From NCBI GenBank assembly GCA_934247115.1, contig CAKQIY010000013.1, positions 1-62,120 on the forward strand: a stretch of DNA of 62,120 nt, written 5' to 3'. The stretch is from an uncultured Coprococcus sp. GTDB lineage: Bacteria > Bacillota > Clostridia > Lachnospirales > Lachnospiraceae. Below the pieces are notes generated by a model, which searched no databases, was not told where the DNA came from, and saw nothing but the letters and a program-made list of their open reading frames with translations. A program made the position numbers and the translations under genes. Shown one piece after another: positions 39,201 through 46,423 of the stretch (position 1 is the stretch's first letter; every line of letters begins with the position of its first letter).

Positions 39201-39593
39201 GTAAACGTTTACTATGACATTGGTTATGAGGATCCTACATTTAGGACTAAGCCTGGATTTGATAAGAATACAGATGGTACAGATAAGGATGTCATGATCA
39301 AGTCCTACACCAGAGTTGGTACAGGTGATGATCAGGTAGATCTCAAGACAATACAGAATGAGCTTAGAGATATGCTTCGTGGAAAAACAGATGAATCACT
39401 GAAGCTTCAGGAGACATATTTCAACTCAAGCCAGGATGCATACATAGTTATAGAAGTATACTATGAAGGCAAGGCTACTCCTGCATTTGTTATGATCAAG
39501 ATCAATGCCGGTGATCCTCTGTTCAACCTGACAGAGAATACAATAGATTCTATTGGTGATTGTGTTGCAGAGAGAAGATACTGTGGAGCATAA
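33240..39593 (+). CDS. Giant secreted/membrane-anchored surface protein (2117 aa), DUF5057-like
   Basis: Start is GTG at 33240 with GAGGAGG at 33225-33231; an earlier in-frame GTG inside the PilW-like gene is rejected. Residues 6-33 form a signal peptide or anchor (ILLSSVAIIFALVVSAIFVN). Three units open with a similar strand: KYRIVQIVP near 76, KFKVLEIQP near 819 and DIKVLQIQT near 1273. Each is followed by strands such as ADFVYIWADS, YDFIFIDAGD, YDLIYIGGD and YSILVLGPSD, suggesting repeated Rossmann-like modules. This resembles DUF5057 proteins of Clostridia, an assignment made from memory. There is no LPXTG or S-layer motif. The C terminus has two cysteines (CVAERRYCGA). It is last in the pilus operon, so a tip adhesin or pilus-linked surface protein is likely. 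Confidence 0.75.
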   Translation: MFKNKKILLSSVAIIFALVVSAIFVNFTLANSGSSTSDISAQSGDNATLQVSKRTNIDWAIANSNDANKKKKGQDKYRIVQIVPNSASSKAAVDMQMKADSEAGNSVSDAGATWLGKYVYSGEYFRRAVFNGYKSEGNSELMAKGAVSLCTFTVSDLSKMDATAQALLNQADFVYIWADSATSYGSAGDLSEDLYNWLDAFATSDSHPIAICEDALCTSNPGNISGNNDEYRMGALAYKLMTKNLVARYDNVLVTKSDFFETLYNEAKKNDGGTTPVPTGKTNYTLTDFILRARPVSEGGANYIGLNTYYKWYDGVDLIDFLERTNNDPLGKGDTTYVKARDRSGTTGDKSSWKYDHAKILVISEKDDSKMFNEMKDINDNTDTRESKYTYDSDSATWKSVEAAPNSELTSHMYSQGRADDSLGLSPYVPSGAEIYQISSFDIKEAITDGTKGFKTSSMPNSHYMDVKTKNISGKVTTTNESINMSEAKAYLLIENVQKDADGKVVSTTVSPAGMSAAAGDEYEVPLTYVKEEKIDDDGQPILDENGNPIVEEYYTYEFKQLNYDYNYRVVISIPETVTSDVDGSDIKCIAGVSSLTGESGNDDTNLSFDFNVMLDGETPAEGYIYRTETDPANNKNTYMLPVTKKDFMDNVATTLAGTDIGKTYTSQTFGDYVDFSTEAKVTAYVDKCYNDYLAQQRNLINDAATGKLTEISKLKLTDYDFIFIDAGDYFPAADATDEEIAKYELGKDVFDQFVKAIEGNLYFIVSSEAGVETGSGKQDNDNPGNTGDEKNSVIKSPLAKPVADVINAGVYRDGYDNKFKVLEIQPDYPIDLTVAESKADNTSSYSKRTDGSAIKGDYYSVPSDVVSSKAKEEIAEGIEYYDFDLTKAKIAHALQQTTQYKQYGYSNIDITQVSTEALIGMNQNILATYDLIYIGGDISAVDRDIESIYGYAQDFAPGGGKGVQALAYALPTFIMYTHTGMLERVSSSKMPSALYAGQQSFIPENGNDLTKNKYNEILSYITANRPVIVSSELTSVYEKMKGLNVENAQELSQVQLLQGYWYKDDGQIERKNYYLDPSSRMYQLVDNIYERYSQTSTASAEAAYHNVWWGFNPAQTRNIDNTDGKYGKTVTTYAVAMSTSYEESLNSLLENSAGRVKVILSDKPTSYQQGIENTYLDTKNLEFSFTVDGSASSYKYRLYVDKDKNTIFDNTDYHSDGIAENNELTTVSIPLDDNFFGSAYWKLEITDGTGSNVLASYTDVCKINKTVTEKSDIKVLQIQTNYIENGGGDYQNPADMLYFDILSQRSHRIMYYNGVPTGSKEGSQQEVSQKKVFGRHENVFGIVEYDTDKNDDDWYSNLADVLTDEYDIDLDMVVATENKSQFKTDDGVTGNYECLDKWVEEAEILEAGGAVEVGYGNTDKLTKAQYAAGLSTVESDYNAAVSAVSAPKTAIDEYLESVIKALSGEKGYSRDTYKTFIDAVKTKTDADKIKLLEYCVKYSQYYMIFDTYYRGGSGFGGESDLNGYGDFKDKFIAYRDAKDEELNARDIYMAYKRRANGSNFLNKMYSILVLGPSDDFGNYTIDLKPKTCEYIKNYVSNGGDLFFFHDTMTSYNDKGAVNLTKTLLDVVGMNRYHVDMSDMSSSYDIIRSITYGQLGDKGGYVYTEVSNPDDADEIVDGKYYKKSWQNAWQFGNILNEDLEYHSPDADKYYLTPYAFNPDLNETAGIRGSASLNLAGTSYGSGDVYSGLNISALAMGQLNLAQDNNNAKGKFSYVYAKMDYETALRKTVRDGNHDESGLAQTAKASQLNKGLVTLYPFSIGASLNISGTHQQAYSLDMENPNTTVWYTLAGCNNSGDKSFAKVASSYYAADPYDGMENYFIYTTAYNSGAVTYCGAGHTSVTGSKTKNNDERKLFINVIVNSANALINVPTIKAYEPDQTFADSSELPKNKVALSNGVTVYEKTVDSKTDTPEFDMKVTIPDGTKLTRVNVYYDIGYEDPTFRTKPGFDKNTDGTDKDVMIKSYTRVGTGDDQVDLKTIQNELRDMLRGKTDESLKLQETYFNSSQDAYIVIEVYYEGKATPAFVMIKINAGDPLFNLTENTIDSIGDCVAERRYCGA

Positions 39594-39633
39594 TTATTGA
39601 GATAAATTTATCGTAGAACACAGAGATTTATGG

Positions 39634-39679
39634 AAGAGTCTTACAACATGTATAAGATATGTGTTGTAAGGCTCTTTTT
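39634..39679 (+). terminator. Strong terminator of the pilus operon
   Basis: AAGAGTCTTACAACA (39634-39648) pairs with TGTTGTAAGGCTCTT (39662-39676) with one mismatch and is followed by T residues to 39679. Confidence 0.9.
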
Positions 39680-39683
39680 GTGT

Positions 39684-39689
39684 TATAAT
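39684..39689 (+). promoter_or_regulatory. Probable extended -10 promoter of aroEK
   Basis: TGTTATAAT gives a perfect -10 (39684-39689) with the extended TG, 54 bases before the aroEK start. No strong -35 is visible, as the preceding bases belong to the terminator stem. Confidence 0.5.
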
Positions 39690-39742
39690 GGGCATTGCGA
39701 CAACAAAGATGCATAATACGAATACGACAAGGATAAAAAATT

Positions 39743-41113
39743 ATGAATATAAACGGAAAAACAAGACTGCTTGGACTCCTGGGAGACCCGGTCCAGCACA
39801 CCATGTCACCGCTGATACACAATACCCTCAGCGACATACTGGATATAGACGAGGTATATGTACCATTTCACACCCATGCAGAAGGCCTTGGGGATGCTGT
39901 GAGAGGAGCATATGAACTGAACATACTTGGAATGAATGCGACGGTTCCGCACAAGAACAATATCATGAATTATCTGGTTGATATTGATGAGGGAGCCAGG
40001 GCAATAGGCGCTGTGAATACTCTGGTGAGAGTGGATGGTGGTTATAAGGGCTACAACACAGACATGATGGGGCTTTCAAGGGAGCTTGATACATATGGAG
40101 TAGATCTTCAGGGAAAGAATACGGTCATTCTCGGTGCTGGCGGTGCAGCCAAGGCAGTGGCTTATATGTGTATGAACAAGGGCGCAGAGAAAGTATACAT
40201 ATTGAACAGAACCCTTGCGAAGGCCCAGGCCATTGCTGATGACATGAATGCGCATTTTGGAAGAAATGCAGTGAAGGCTATGGAGCTTGCTTCGTATGGT
40301 GAGCTTCAGGACAGTGAAGGTTATATTGTGTTCCAGTCTACATCCATAGGGCTTGCCCCGAATGTGGATGCTGTAGTGATAGATGACCCTGAGTTTTATT
40401 CCAGAGTTAAGGTCGGAATAGACCTTATATACAATCCGTTCGAGACAAGCTTCATGAAGCTGTGCAGAGAGGCCGGAACATCTGCATACAATGGTCTCAG
40501 GATGCTGCTCTATCAGGGAATAATAGCATACGAGCTGTGGAATGATATATCCATATCTGAAGACATAGCAGATATCGTATATGATAAGCTCATGAAAGCG
40601 GTACGGCACAATATCATCCTCATAGGATTTATGGGATGTGGCAAGACGACGGTTGGCAGGACACTTGCGGAGAAACTGGGATATACATTGCTTGATGTTG
40701 ATGAATATATAGAGGAGAAGGCTGGATGCAGCATCAAGAGTATATTTGCCGATAAGGGAGAGGAGTATTTCAGGCAGCTGGAGACGGATACACTTAAGGT
40801 GCTGAATGGCTCACTTACACATACAGTCATATCCACCGGTGGGGGTCTCCCGATGCGTAGTGAGAACGTTGATGAGCTCAGAAAGCTGGGAAGTATCATA
40901 TATCTTGATGTGAGCGCGGAAGAGGTCATAAGGAGACTTGCCGGGGATCAGACCAGACCGCTTCTTCAGGGAGAGAATGCAGCACAGAAGGTACATGACC
41001 TGATGTCTGTGAGACAGCCGGTGTATGAAGCTGCGGCAGATCAGATAATAGGAGTGACAGGAGAGAGCGTAGAAGATATCGTTGATGAGATTATATCGGT
41101 TGTAGGGAGATGA
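39743..41113 (+). CDS. aroEK: Bifunctional shikimate dehydrogenase / shikimate kinase (AroE-AroK fusion)
   Basis: A 456-residue fusion. Residues 1 to about 285 are AroE: substrate motif GDPVQHTMSP, catalytic lysine in NATVPHKNNI, NADP loop VILGAGGAAKAVAYM. Residues about 289-456 are AroK: Walker A GFMGCGKTTVGR (near 294), shikimate-binding DVDEYIEEKAG, STGGGLPMR and the lid residues DQTRPLL. The two consecutive steps of the shikimate pathway (3-dehydroshikimate to shikimate to shikimate 3-phosphate) are thus on one chain. The frame is continuous. The gene is followed by pepP after six bases. Confidence 0.95.
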   Translation: MNINGKTRLLGLLGDPVQHTMSPLIHNTLSDILDIDEVYVPFHTHAEGLGDAVRGAYELNILGMNATVPHKNNIMNYLVDIDEGARAIGAVNTLVRVDGGYKGYNTDMMGLSRELDTYGVDLQGKNTVILGAGGAAKAVAYMCMNKGAEKVYILNRTLAKAQAIADDMNAHFGRNAVKAMELASYGELQDSEGYIVFQSTSIGLAPNVDAVVIDDPEFYSRVKVGIDLIYNPFETSFMKLCREAGTSAYNGLRMLLYQGIIAYELWNDISISEDIADIVYDKLMKAVRHNIILIGFMGCGKTTVGRTLAEKLGYTLLDVDEYIEEKAGCSIKSIFADKGEEYFRQLETDTLKVLNGSLTHTVISTGGGLPMRSENVDELRKLGSIIYLDVSAEEVIRRLAGDQTRPLLQGENAAQKVHDLMSVRQPVYEAAADQIIGVTGESVEDIVDEIISVVGR

Positions 41114-41119
41114 TGACAG

Positions 41120-42211
41120 ATGTGTACAGGTTCAGACAGAATATATAGCAGACTTGACAGGATCATGCAGGAGAAGGATCTGAAGGCCATACTTGTGACA
41201 GACAGGTACAATATGAGATATATTGCATCGTATAGAGGAGAGGGTGTTCTTGTATATACGGGAGACCGCAGATACGTGGTGACTGATTCCAGATATACGG
41301 AGCAGGTTCAGAGAGAATGTGATGGATACAAATGCATGGACATAGCGGGCAGAGGCTATGTTGGGTGTATCAATGATATATTGGGTGATATAGCCTGCGA
41401 TAAAGGCTCACTCAGAGTTGGATTTGAGAACCAGAGTATCAGCTACCGGGAGTATCAGGAGTATTCCGCAGGATTGACACATGCATGTCTGGTGGATCTT
41501 GACGGCAGTCTGGATGCCATGAGGCAGATCAAGACAGACGAGGAGATAGAGAAGCTCAGAACAGCGGAATCCATCGGTGATGCGGCATTTGCACACATTG
41601 TTGAGTATATACGCCCGGGCCTTACGGAGAAGGAGATAGCCCTGGAGCTTGAGTATTTCATGAAGAAGAATGGTGCGGAGGGGCTGAGCTTTGACACGAT
41701 AGCTGCGTCAGGACTGAATTCATCCATGCCACACGCTATCCCTACTGATAAGCCGTTGCAGGATGGAGATTTCCTCACCATGGACTTTGGATGCCTGTAT
41801 GAGGGTTACTGTTCGGATATGACAAGAACAGTTGCAATTGGTCATGTGTCAGATTATATGAGGGAGGTGTACGAGATCGTTCTCAGGGCACAGACGGAGT
41901 CGATGAAGAGCATAAGAGCGGGAGTGCCTTGTAATGAGGTGGATGGAGTTGCCAGACGGATCATTGCGGATGCCGGATATGGAGACTGCTTCGGACATGG
42001 CCTTGGACATTCGGTTGGATTATTCATACATGAGAATCCAAGATTTTCACCGAAGTGTACAGATATTCTGAAACCGGGAATGGTCATAACTGTTGAACCG
42101 GGAATATATATTCCGGGACAGTTTGGAGTCAGGATAGAGGATCTGGTGGCTGTTACAGAGGATGGATTTGTGAATTTGACAAAGTCTGACAAGCAGCTGA
42201 TTGTCATCTGA
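41120..42211 (+). CDS. pepP: Xaa-Pro aminopeptidase-like M24 peptidase
   Basis: A 363-residue M24 metallopeptidase with a creatinase-type N-terminal domain (about 1-130) and a pita-bread catalytic domain. Metal ligands appear as MDFGCLYEGYCSDMTRT (two Asp), FGHGLGHSVGLFIHE (His), TVEPGIYIPG (Glu) and VRIEDL (Glu). It removes N-terminal residues before proline. Its place between aroEK and efp is common in Clostridia and Bacilli. EF-P helps ribosomes through polyproline stretches, and the neighbourhood may reflect proline-related metabolism, though this is only suggestive. Confidence 0.92.
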   Translation: MCTGSDRIYSRLDRIMQEKDLKAILVTDRYNMRYIASYRGEGVLVYTGDRRYVVTDSRYTEQVQRECDGYKCMDIAGRGYVGCINDILGDIACDKGSLRVGFENQSISYREYQEYSAGLTHACLVDLDGSLDAMRQIKTDEEIEKLRTAESIGDAAFAHIVEYIRPGLTEKEIALELEYFMKKNGAEGLSFDTIAASGLNSSMPHAIPTDKPLQDGDFLTMDFGCLYEGYCSDMTRTVAIGHVSDYMREVYEIVLRAQTESMKSIRAGVPCNEVDGVARRIIADAGYGDCFGHGLGHSVGLFIHENPRFSPKCTDILKPGMVITVEPGIYIPGQFGVRIEDLVAVTEDGFVNLTKSDKQLIVI

Positions 42212-42234
42212 GGAAATTGCAGGAAAATTAATAG

Positions 42235-42263
42235 TTGAAAAATTATTTCATATATTATAAAAT
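42235..42263 (+). promoter_or_regulatory. SigA-type promoter of efp
   Basis: TTGAAA (42235-42240), 17-base spacer, TAAAAT (42258-42263), 40 bases before the efp start and after the pepP stop. Confidence 0.65.
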
Positions 42264-42303
42264 GTGACAAGAAGTTTACATCTTTAAGGAGGATAAGACA
42301 GTT

Positions 42304-42870
42304 ATGGCAGAGATGATCTCAGCAGGTGATTTTAGAAACGGCGTTACAATCGAATTCGAAGGAAATATTTATCAGATTATAGAGTTCCAGCACGTTAAGC
42401 CAGGAAAGGGTGCAGCTTTCGTTAGAACAAAGCTTAAGAACATCAAGAGTGGCGGTGTTGTGGAGAAGTCATTCCGTCCAACAGAGAAGTGTGAGAAGGC
42501 TCACATCGAGAGAAAGGATATGCAGTATCTGTACAACGATGGCGATCTCTACTACTTTATGGATCCAGAGACATACGATCAGATTCCTATCAGCTCAGCA
42601 GCTATAGGTGATTCACTTAAGTTTGTTAAGGAGAACGAGCTGTGTAAGATCTGTTCACACAACGGCAACGTATTTGCTGTAGAGCCACCTCTCTTCGTAG
42701 AGCTGGTTATCACAGAGTGCGAGCCAGGCGTAAAGGGCGATACAGCTACAGGTGCAACAAAGCCATGTACAGTTGAGACAGGCGCACAGGTATCAGTACC
42801 TCTCTTTGTCAATGAGGGTGACACTATCAAGATCGATACACGTACAGGCGAGTATCTTTCAAGAGTATAA
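42304..42870 (+). CDS. efp: Translation elongation factor P
   Basis: A 188-residue EF-P with the three expected beta-barrel domains. The first begins ISAGDFRNGVTIEFEGNIYQI and carries the modification loop HVKPGKGAAFVRTK, whose lysine (near 35) is the modified residue in other bacteria. The C-terminal signature is GDTIKIDTRTGEYLSRV. EF-P relieves ribosome stalling at consecutive prolines. The codon bias is strong, as for dnaK. It has its own promoter and a strong terminator. Confidence 0.98.
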   Translation: MAEMISAGDFRNGVTIEFEGNIYQIIEFQHVKPGKGAAFVRTKLKNIKSGGVVEKSFRPTEKCEKAHIERKDMQYLYNDGDLYYFMDPETYDQIPISSAAIGDSLKFVKENELCKICSHNGNVFAVEPPLFVELVITECEPGVKGDTATGATKPCTVETGAQVSVPLFVNEGDTIKIDTRTGEYLSRV

Positions 42871-42898
42871 TTACAAATTATAATACAGGTATATAAAG

Positions 42899-42940
42899 AA
42901 TCCCCTTGATTCAAGTGTATTGAATCGAGGGGATTTTTTT
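42899..42940 (+). terminator. Strong terminator after efp
   Basis: AATCCCCTTGATTCA (42899-42913) pairs with TGAATCGAGGGGATT (42921-42935) with a single mismatch, followed by a run of T to 42940. Confidence 0.93.
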
Positions 42941-43066
42941 GTATATGTGTTTGGAATTCAGCCACATGACAATTCCCCTCAATCCCCGGTTCTAATATTC
43001 CCCCATCCTGAATATATTGTCTATGTAGCTGTATTAACAGTGTTATGTAGAAGAGGGACGATACAT

Positions 43067-43999
43067 ATGTGTGGAGAAGATATATTGCGCCTGCTTCCCA
43101 TCAGGATCAGGTGCATGGTGGAGAAGCTGAGACTTGATTATGCAAGACTGTGGGAGATAAGACTGAGGGTGAACAGTCCATTCATACTCAGATACGAGGA
43201 TGCGGAGATATACGTGAATGGACAGGGGCAGAGGGCTGACAACATGAAGAATGCGTATATAGTGACAGCCCGGGATGTAAATGACACGCTGGAGTGCGTG
43301 TGCAACCATTCCCTGTATGCCTATGAGGATGAGATCAGACAGGGATTTGTCACGGTGTGCGGCGGCCACAGAGTCGGTGTGGCGGGCAAGATCATACTGG
43401 ATGGCACAAGGATCAAATGCATCAGGCACATATCATTTCTGAACATAAGGGTGGCACACGAGATCAAGGGCTGCAGCAAGCCGGTGCTTCCGTATATATA
43501 TGCTGATGACAGGATACTGAATACACTGATAGTGTCTGCACCATGCCACGGCAAGACTACGCTGCTCAGGGATGTCATAAGGGTAGTATCCGATGGAGGA
43601 ACCACTGTAGGGGTTGTGGATGAGAGATCGGAGATAGCAGCCTGCTACAAGGGCGTTCCACAGAATGACGTGGGCATGAGGACCGATGTGCTGGACTGCT
43701 GTCCCAAGGCTGCGGGCATGATGATGCTTGTAAGGACTATGGCACCTGAGCTCATAGCAGTTGACGAGATAGGGGGGCCGCAGGATGTGGATGCCATATT
43801 CGGAGTTGTGAACTGTGGATGCAGACTGCTTGCAACGGCACATGGATATTCCATGGATGATGTGCGTGACAGGGCCGGGATAAGACGGCTGGTGGAGAAC
43901 AGGGTATTTGACAGGTATGTGGTGCTTGGAGGAGAGAAGGCCGGACAGATATCTGACATATTCGATGGCCAGGGCAACAGGCTGTGCTGGTGTGAATGA
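43067..43999 (+). CDS. spoIIIAA: Stage III sporulation protein AA (ATPase)
   Basis: A 310-residue secretion-type ATPase. Key motifs are the N-terminal LWEIRLRVNSPFIL, GHRVGVAGKII, Walker A SAPCHGKTTLLRDV and VVDERSEIAACYKG. The frame stays open 49 codons upstream, but that stretch runs back into the efp terminator, so I start at ATG 43067 with GAGGG nine bases before. SpoIIIAA is the mother-cell motor of the A-Q channel that connects the mother cell and forespore after engulfment. It is first of eight contiguous genes. Confidence 0.95.
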   Translation: MCGEDILRLLPIRIRCMVEKLRLDYARLWEIRLRVNSPFILRYEDAEIYVNGQGQRADNMKNAYIVTARDVNDTLECVCNHSLYAYEDEIRQGFVTVCGGHRVGVAGKIILDGTRIKCIRHISFLNIRVAHEIKGCSKPVLPYIYADDRILNTLIVSAPCHGKTTLLRDVIRVVSDGGTTVGVVDERSEIAACYKGVPQNDVGMRTDVLDCCPKAAGMMMLVRTMAPELIAVDEIGGPQDVDAIFGVVNCGCRLLATAHGYSMDDVRDRAGIRRLVENRVFDRYVVLGGEKAGQISDIFDGQGNRLCWCE

Positions 44000-44017
44000 G
44001 TGGGGGATTGATATAGA

Positions 44018-44536
44018 ATGCTGAAGGCAGCGGGCTGCTGCCTGGTGGTATACGCGTCATTTATGACAGGACATGCCATAGGGCAGAGACAGCTTAGGAT
44101 GGTGAAGGAACTCGAAGAACTGCTGCTTTTCATCCAGCTTGTGAAGGGACAGATAATCTATGCCGGACCGGAGCTTCCAGAGATCCTGCAGGACAGTGAG
44201 GCGAGACTTTCGGGGACGATCAGGCAGTGGGTGCACAGACTTGTGGAGCTGCTGGACATGGACAGTGATATGACATTTGCACAGCTGTGGACGGAGTCCA
44301 CGACAGTCCTTGCGGAGAAGAGCGCACTGAGTCCGGCCATGGTTGCGGATGTGGACAGGCTGGGGAAGATAGTAGGCGACATGGATGTGGATGCACAGAT
44401 ATCCAGGATCAATCTTGTGGAGGATATACTCACAGACAGATACCAGCGTGAACGTGAGCGGTGCGGCAAGGTCCGTAGATTGTCGGGTTCGCTTGGGCTG
44501 CTGGGGGGAATATTCATCGTGATATTGTTGATGTAA
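44018..44536 (+). CDS. spoIIIAB: Stage III sporulation protein AB
   Basis: A 172-residue GspF-like membrane protein. An N-terminal hydrophobic segment (KAAGCCLVVYASFMTGHAIG) is followed by a cytoplasmic helical domain (VKELEELLLFIQLVKGQIIY) and a C-terminal membrane segment (GLLGGIFIVILLM). In the A-Q complex it is thought to act as the platform partner of the SpoIIIAA ATPase. It lies 18 bases after spoIIIAA. Confidence 0.92.
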   Translation: MLKAAGCCLVVYASFMTGHAIGQRQLRMVKELEELLLFIQLVKGQIIYAGPELPEILQDSEARLSGTIRQWVHRLVELLDMDSDMTFAQLWTESTTVLAEKSALSPAMVADVDRLGKIVGDMDVDAQISRINLVEDILTDRYQRERERCGKVRRLSGSLGLLGGIFIVILLM

Positions 44537-44548
44537 GGTGGAGGTTCT

Positions 44549-44749
44549 ATGACCATACAGATACTTCTAAAAATAGGCGCAGTTGGTATTCTTGTGGCAC
44601 TGCTCAATCAGATACTCAAGCATTCTGGCAAGGAGGAGCATGCCTATCTGCTGAACCTGGCGGGGCTGATCATAGTCCTGTCCTGGGTGATACCATACAT
44701 AAGTGACCTTTTTTCGGAGATAATGGAGCTGGTAGACATAGGGAGGTAG
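44549..44749 (+). CDS. spoIIIAC: Stage III sporulation protein AC
   Basis: A 66-residue protein with two membrane helices (ILLKIGAVGILVALLNQIL and AYLLNLAGLIIVLSWVIPYI). Size and the GKEEHAY loop are characteristic. It belongs to the membrane core of the mother-cell half of the A-Q channel. GGTGGAGG precedes the ATG. Confidence 0.93.
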   Translation: MTIQILLKIGAVGILVALLNQILKHSGKEEHAYLLNLAGLIIVLSWVIPYISDLFSEIMELVDIGR

Positions 44750-44756
44750 GTGCAGT

Positions 44757-45146
44757 ATGAGTCTCATAGGCGTGGTGTTCTCGGCTGTGGTGGTGGTGCT
44801 GATAGCACTCAAGGTGAAGGAAATTGATGCAGGCTATGGAGTTGTACTGTCCATAGCCTGTTGTATTATGATCATGTATTTTGTGGTGGGAAGATTCCGG
44901 CAGATCACCGGATACATAGACAGGCTGACATCATATGTGTCGCTGAACATAACATACATAGAACTGATACTGAGGATGATCGGCATAGCGTATATATGCC
45001 AGTTCTCATCTGATATATGTAAGGATGCCGGATGCGGAGCCATAGCATCCCAGGTGGAGATGGCGGGAAGGATAGCGCTGGTGCTGCTGAGCATGCCGGT
45101 GCTCATGAGTGTGATTGATCTGGTGGTGGAGATTGTTGAGGGGTAG
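44757..45146 (+). CDS. spoIIIAD: Stage III sporulation protein AD
   Basis: A 129-residue integral membrane protein with about four hydrophobic helices and conserved loops VKEIDAGYGVVLSIACCI and QFSSDICKDAGCGAIASQVE. It is related to SpoIIIAC and forms part of the A-Q membrane complex. It begins seven bases after spoIIIAC ends, and the next start codon is four bases after its stop. Confidence 0.93.
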   Translation: MSLIGVVFSAVVVVLIALKVKEIDAGYGVVLSIACCIMIMYFVVGRFRQITGYIDRLTSYVSLNITYIELILRMIGIAYICQFSSDICKDAGCGAIASQVEMAGRIALVLLSMPVLMSVIDLVVEIVEG

Positions 45147-45150
45147 GATA

Positions 45151-46410
45151 TTGATATGCAGATATATTGTGGCATCTGTTATGTGTGCGGCACTCGTGAC
45201 ATGGATGGGGCTTCTATCCATGCCGGGAATTGATAATGTGTATGATGCAGATGAGCGACAGTGGCAGAGCCTGATACAGAAGAACTCCATACGGATATGT
45301 TCCGTGGACTGCAGGATCAGTGATGCGCTGGATGCGGATCAGCCGGGGGATGAGGAGAATGGGGATCCCGGGTCGCAGGACTGGTGGAGTATGGAGGATG
45401 AGGATACCTTCAGACAGCTCGACGATATCCTGTCTGAGCGGTCAGATATAACATTCTCCGATATATATGATGCACTTAGATCAGGCAGCGTTGACGAGGC
45501 GTGGAGGCAGGCTGTTCAGGTGCTCATGGACAGGCTGGTGTATGAGTTCAGGACAAGCAAGGCACTGGCACTTCAGATAGCGGCCGTGATCATACTTGGA
45601 AGCGCCTTCTCCCATGTGTCAGGCAATATGGGTGAGTATGTCATGGAGAATGGATTTATGGTCACCTACATGGTTCTGGTGTCTCTGCTCCTGGGGGATT
45701 TCGTCATAGTGCAGTCAGTGGTGGCGGACACCATAGGGGATGTGGTGGATTTCATGAAGGCATTCTATCCGATGTATGCGGCTTCCATGATGTGTGTCAG
45801 CGGTCCTGAGAGCTCAAGGTATTCGCAATCCATTATCATATTTGTCATATACATATGTCAGAACATCATGATCGGAGCGGTGATACCGCTGGTCAAATGC
45901 AGCGGCTTGCTGTCTCTTGTGAACAATCTGAACAGGGAGGATCACTTCTCGAAGATGGCGCAGCTGATGAAAAGCATAGCAGTATGGGGGATGAGGTCTG
46001 TGTTCGCAGTGGTCACGGGGATAAATGTGGTAAAGTCCATCATTGCACCATCTCTTGACAGGGTATCAAGGAATGGTGTCCTGAAGACCATCGGCAGGAT
46101 GTCCGGAATGTCAACGGTGAGCTCGGTCCTGAGCGTGATGATCAGCACGGGAGAATTCATAAAGAACTGCATGGGTATGGCGTGCACCATCGTGATCATC
46201 ATCATGGCTGCGGTGCCTGTGCTGAAGATACTGGTTGTGATATTTACCCTGAAGTGCATAGCTGCCCTGGTCCAGCCGATAGGTGACAGACGTTATGCGG
46301 ATGGGGTTGGAATAGTGGCGGAGACCTCGGAGCTCATGCTGAAGGCCTGTGGTATAAGTGTCATGATGTTCGTCATAAGCATAGCACTTATGACCATGAA
46401 CATATCCTGA
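45151..46410 (+). CDS. spoIIIAE: Stage III sporulation protein AE
   Basis: A 419-residue polytopic membrane protein. A signal-like N terminus (YIVASVMCAALVTWMGLL) is followed by a polar extracytoplasmic region (about 30-130) and then about seven membrane helices. The best start is TTG at 45151 with GAGGGG seven bases upstream. Longer in-frame readings start inside spoIIIAD and lack a site. SpoIIIAE is the large multi-pass component of the A-Q complex. Confidence 0.92.
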   Translation: MICRYIVASVMCAALVTWMGLLSMPGIDNVYDADERQWQSLIQKNSIRICSVDCRISDALDADQPGDEENGDPGSQDWWSMEDEDTFRQLDDILSERSDITFSDIYDALRSGSVDEAWRQAVQVLMDRLVYEFRTSKALALQIAAVIILGSAFSHVSGNMGEYVMENGFMVTYMVLVSLLLGDFVIVQSVVADTIGDVVDFMKAFYPMYAASMMCVSGPESSRYSQSIIIFVIYICQNIMIGAVIPLVKCSGLLSLVNNLNREDHFSKMAQLMKSIAVWGMRSVFAVVTGINVVKSIIAPSLDRVSRNGVLKTIGRMSGMSTVSSVLSVMISTGEFIKNCMGMACTIVIIIMAAVPVLKILVVIFTLKCIAALVQPIGDRRYADGVGIVAETSELMLKACGISVMMFVISIALMTMNIS

Positions 46411-46423
46411 TGGGAGGTGTGTC

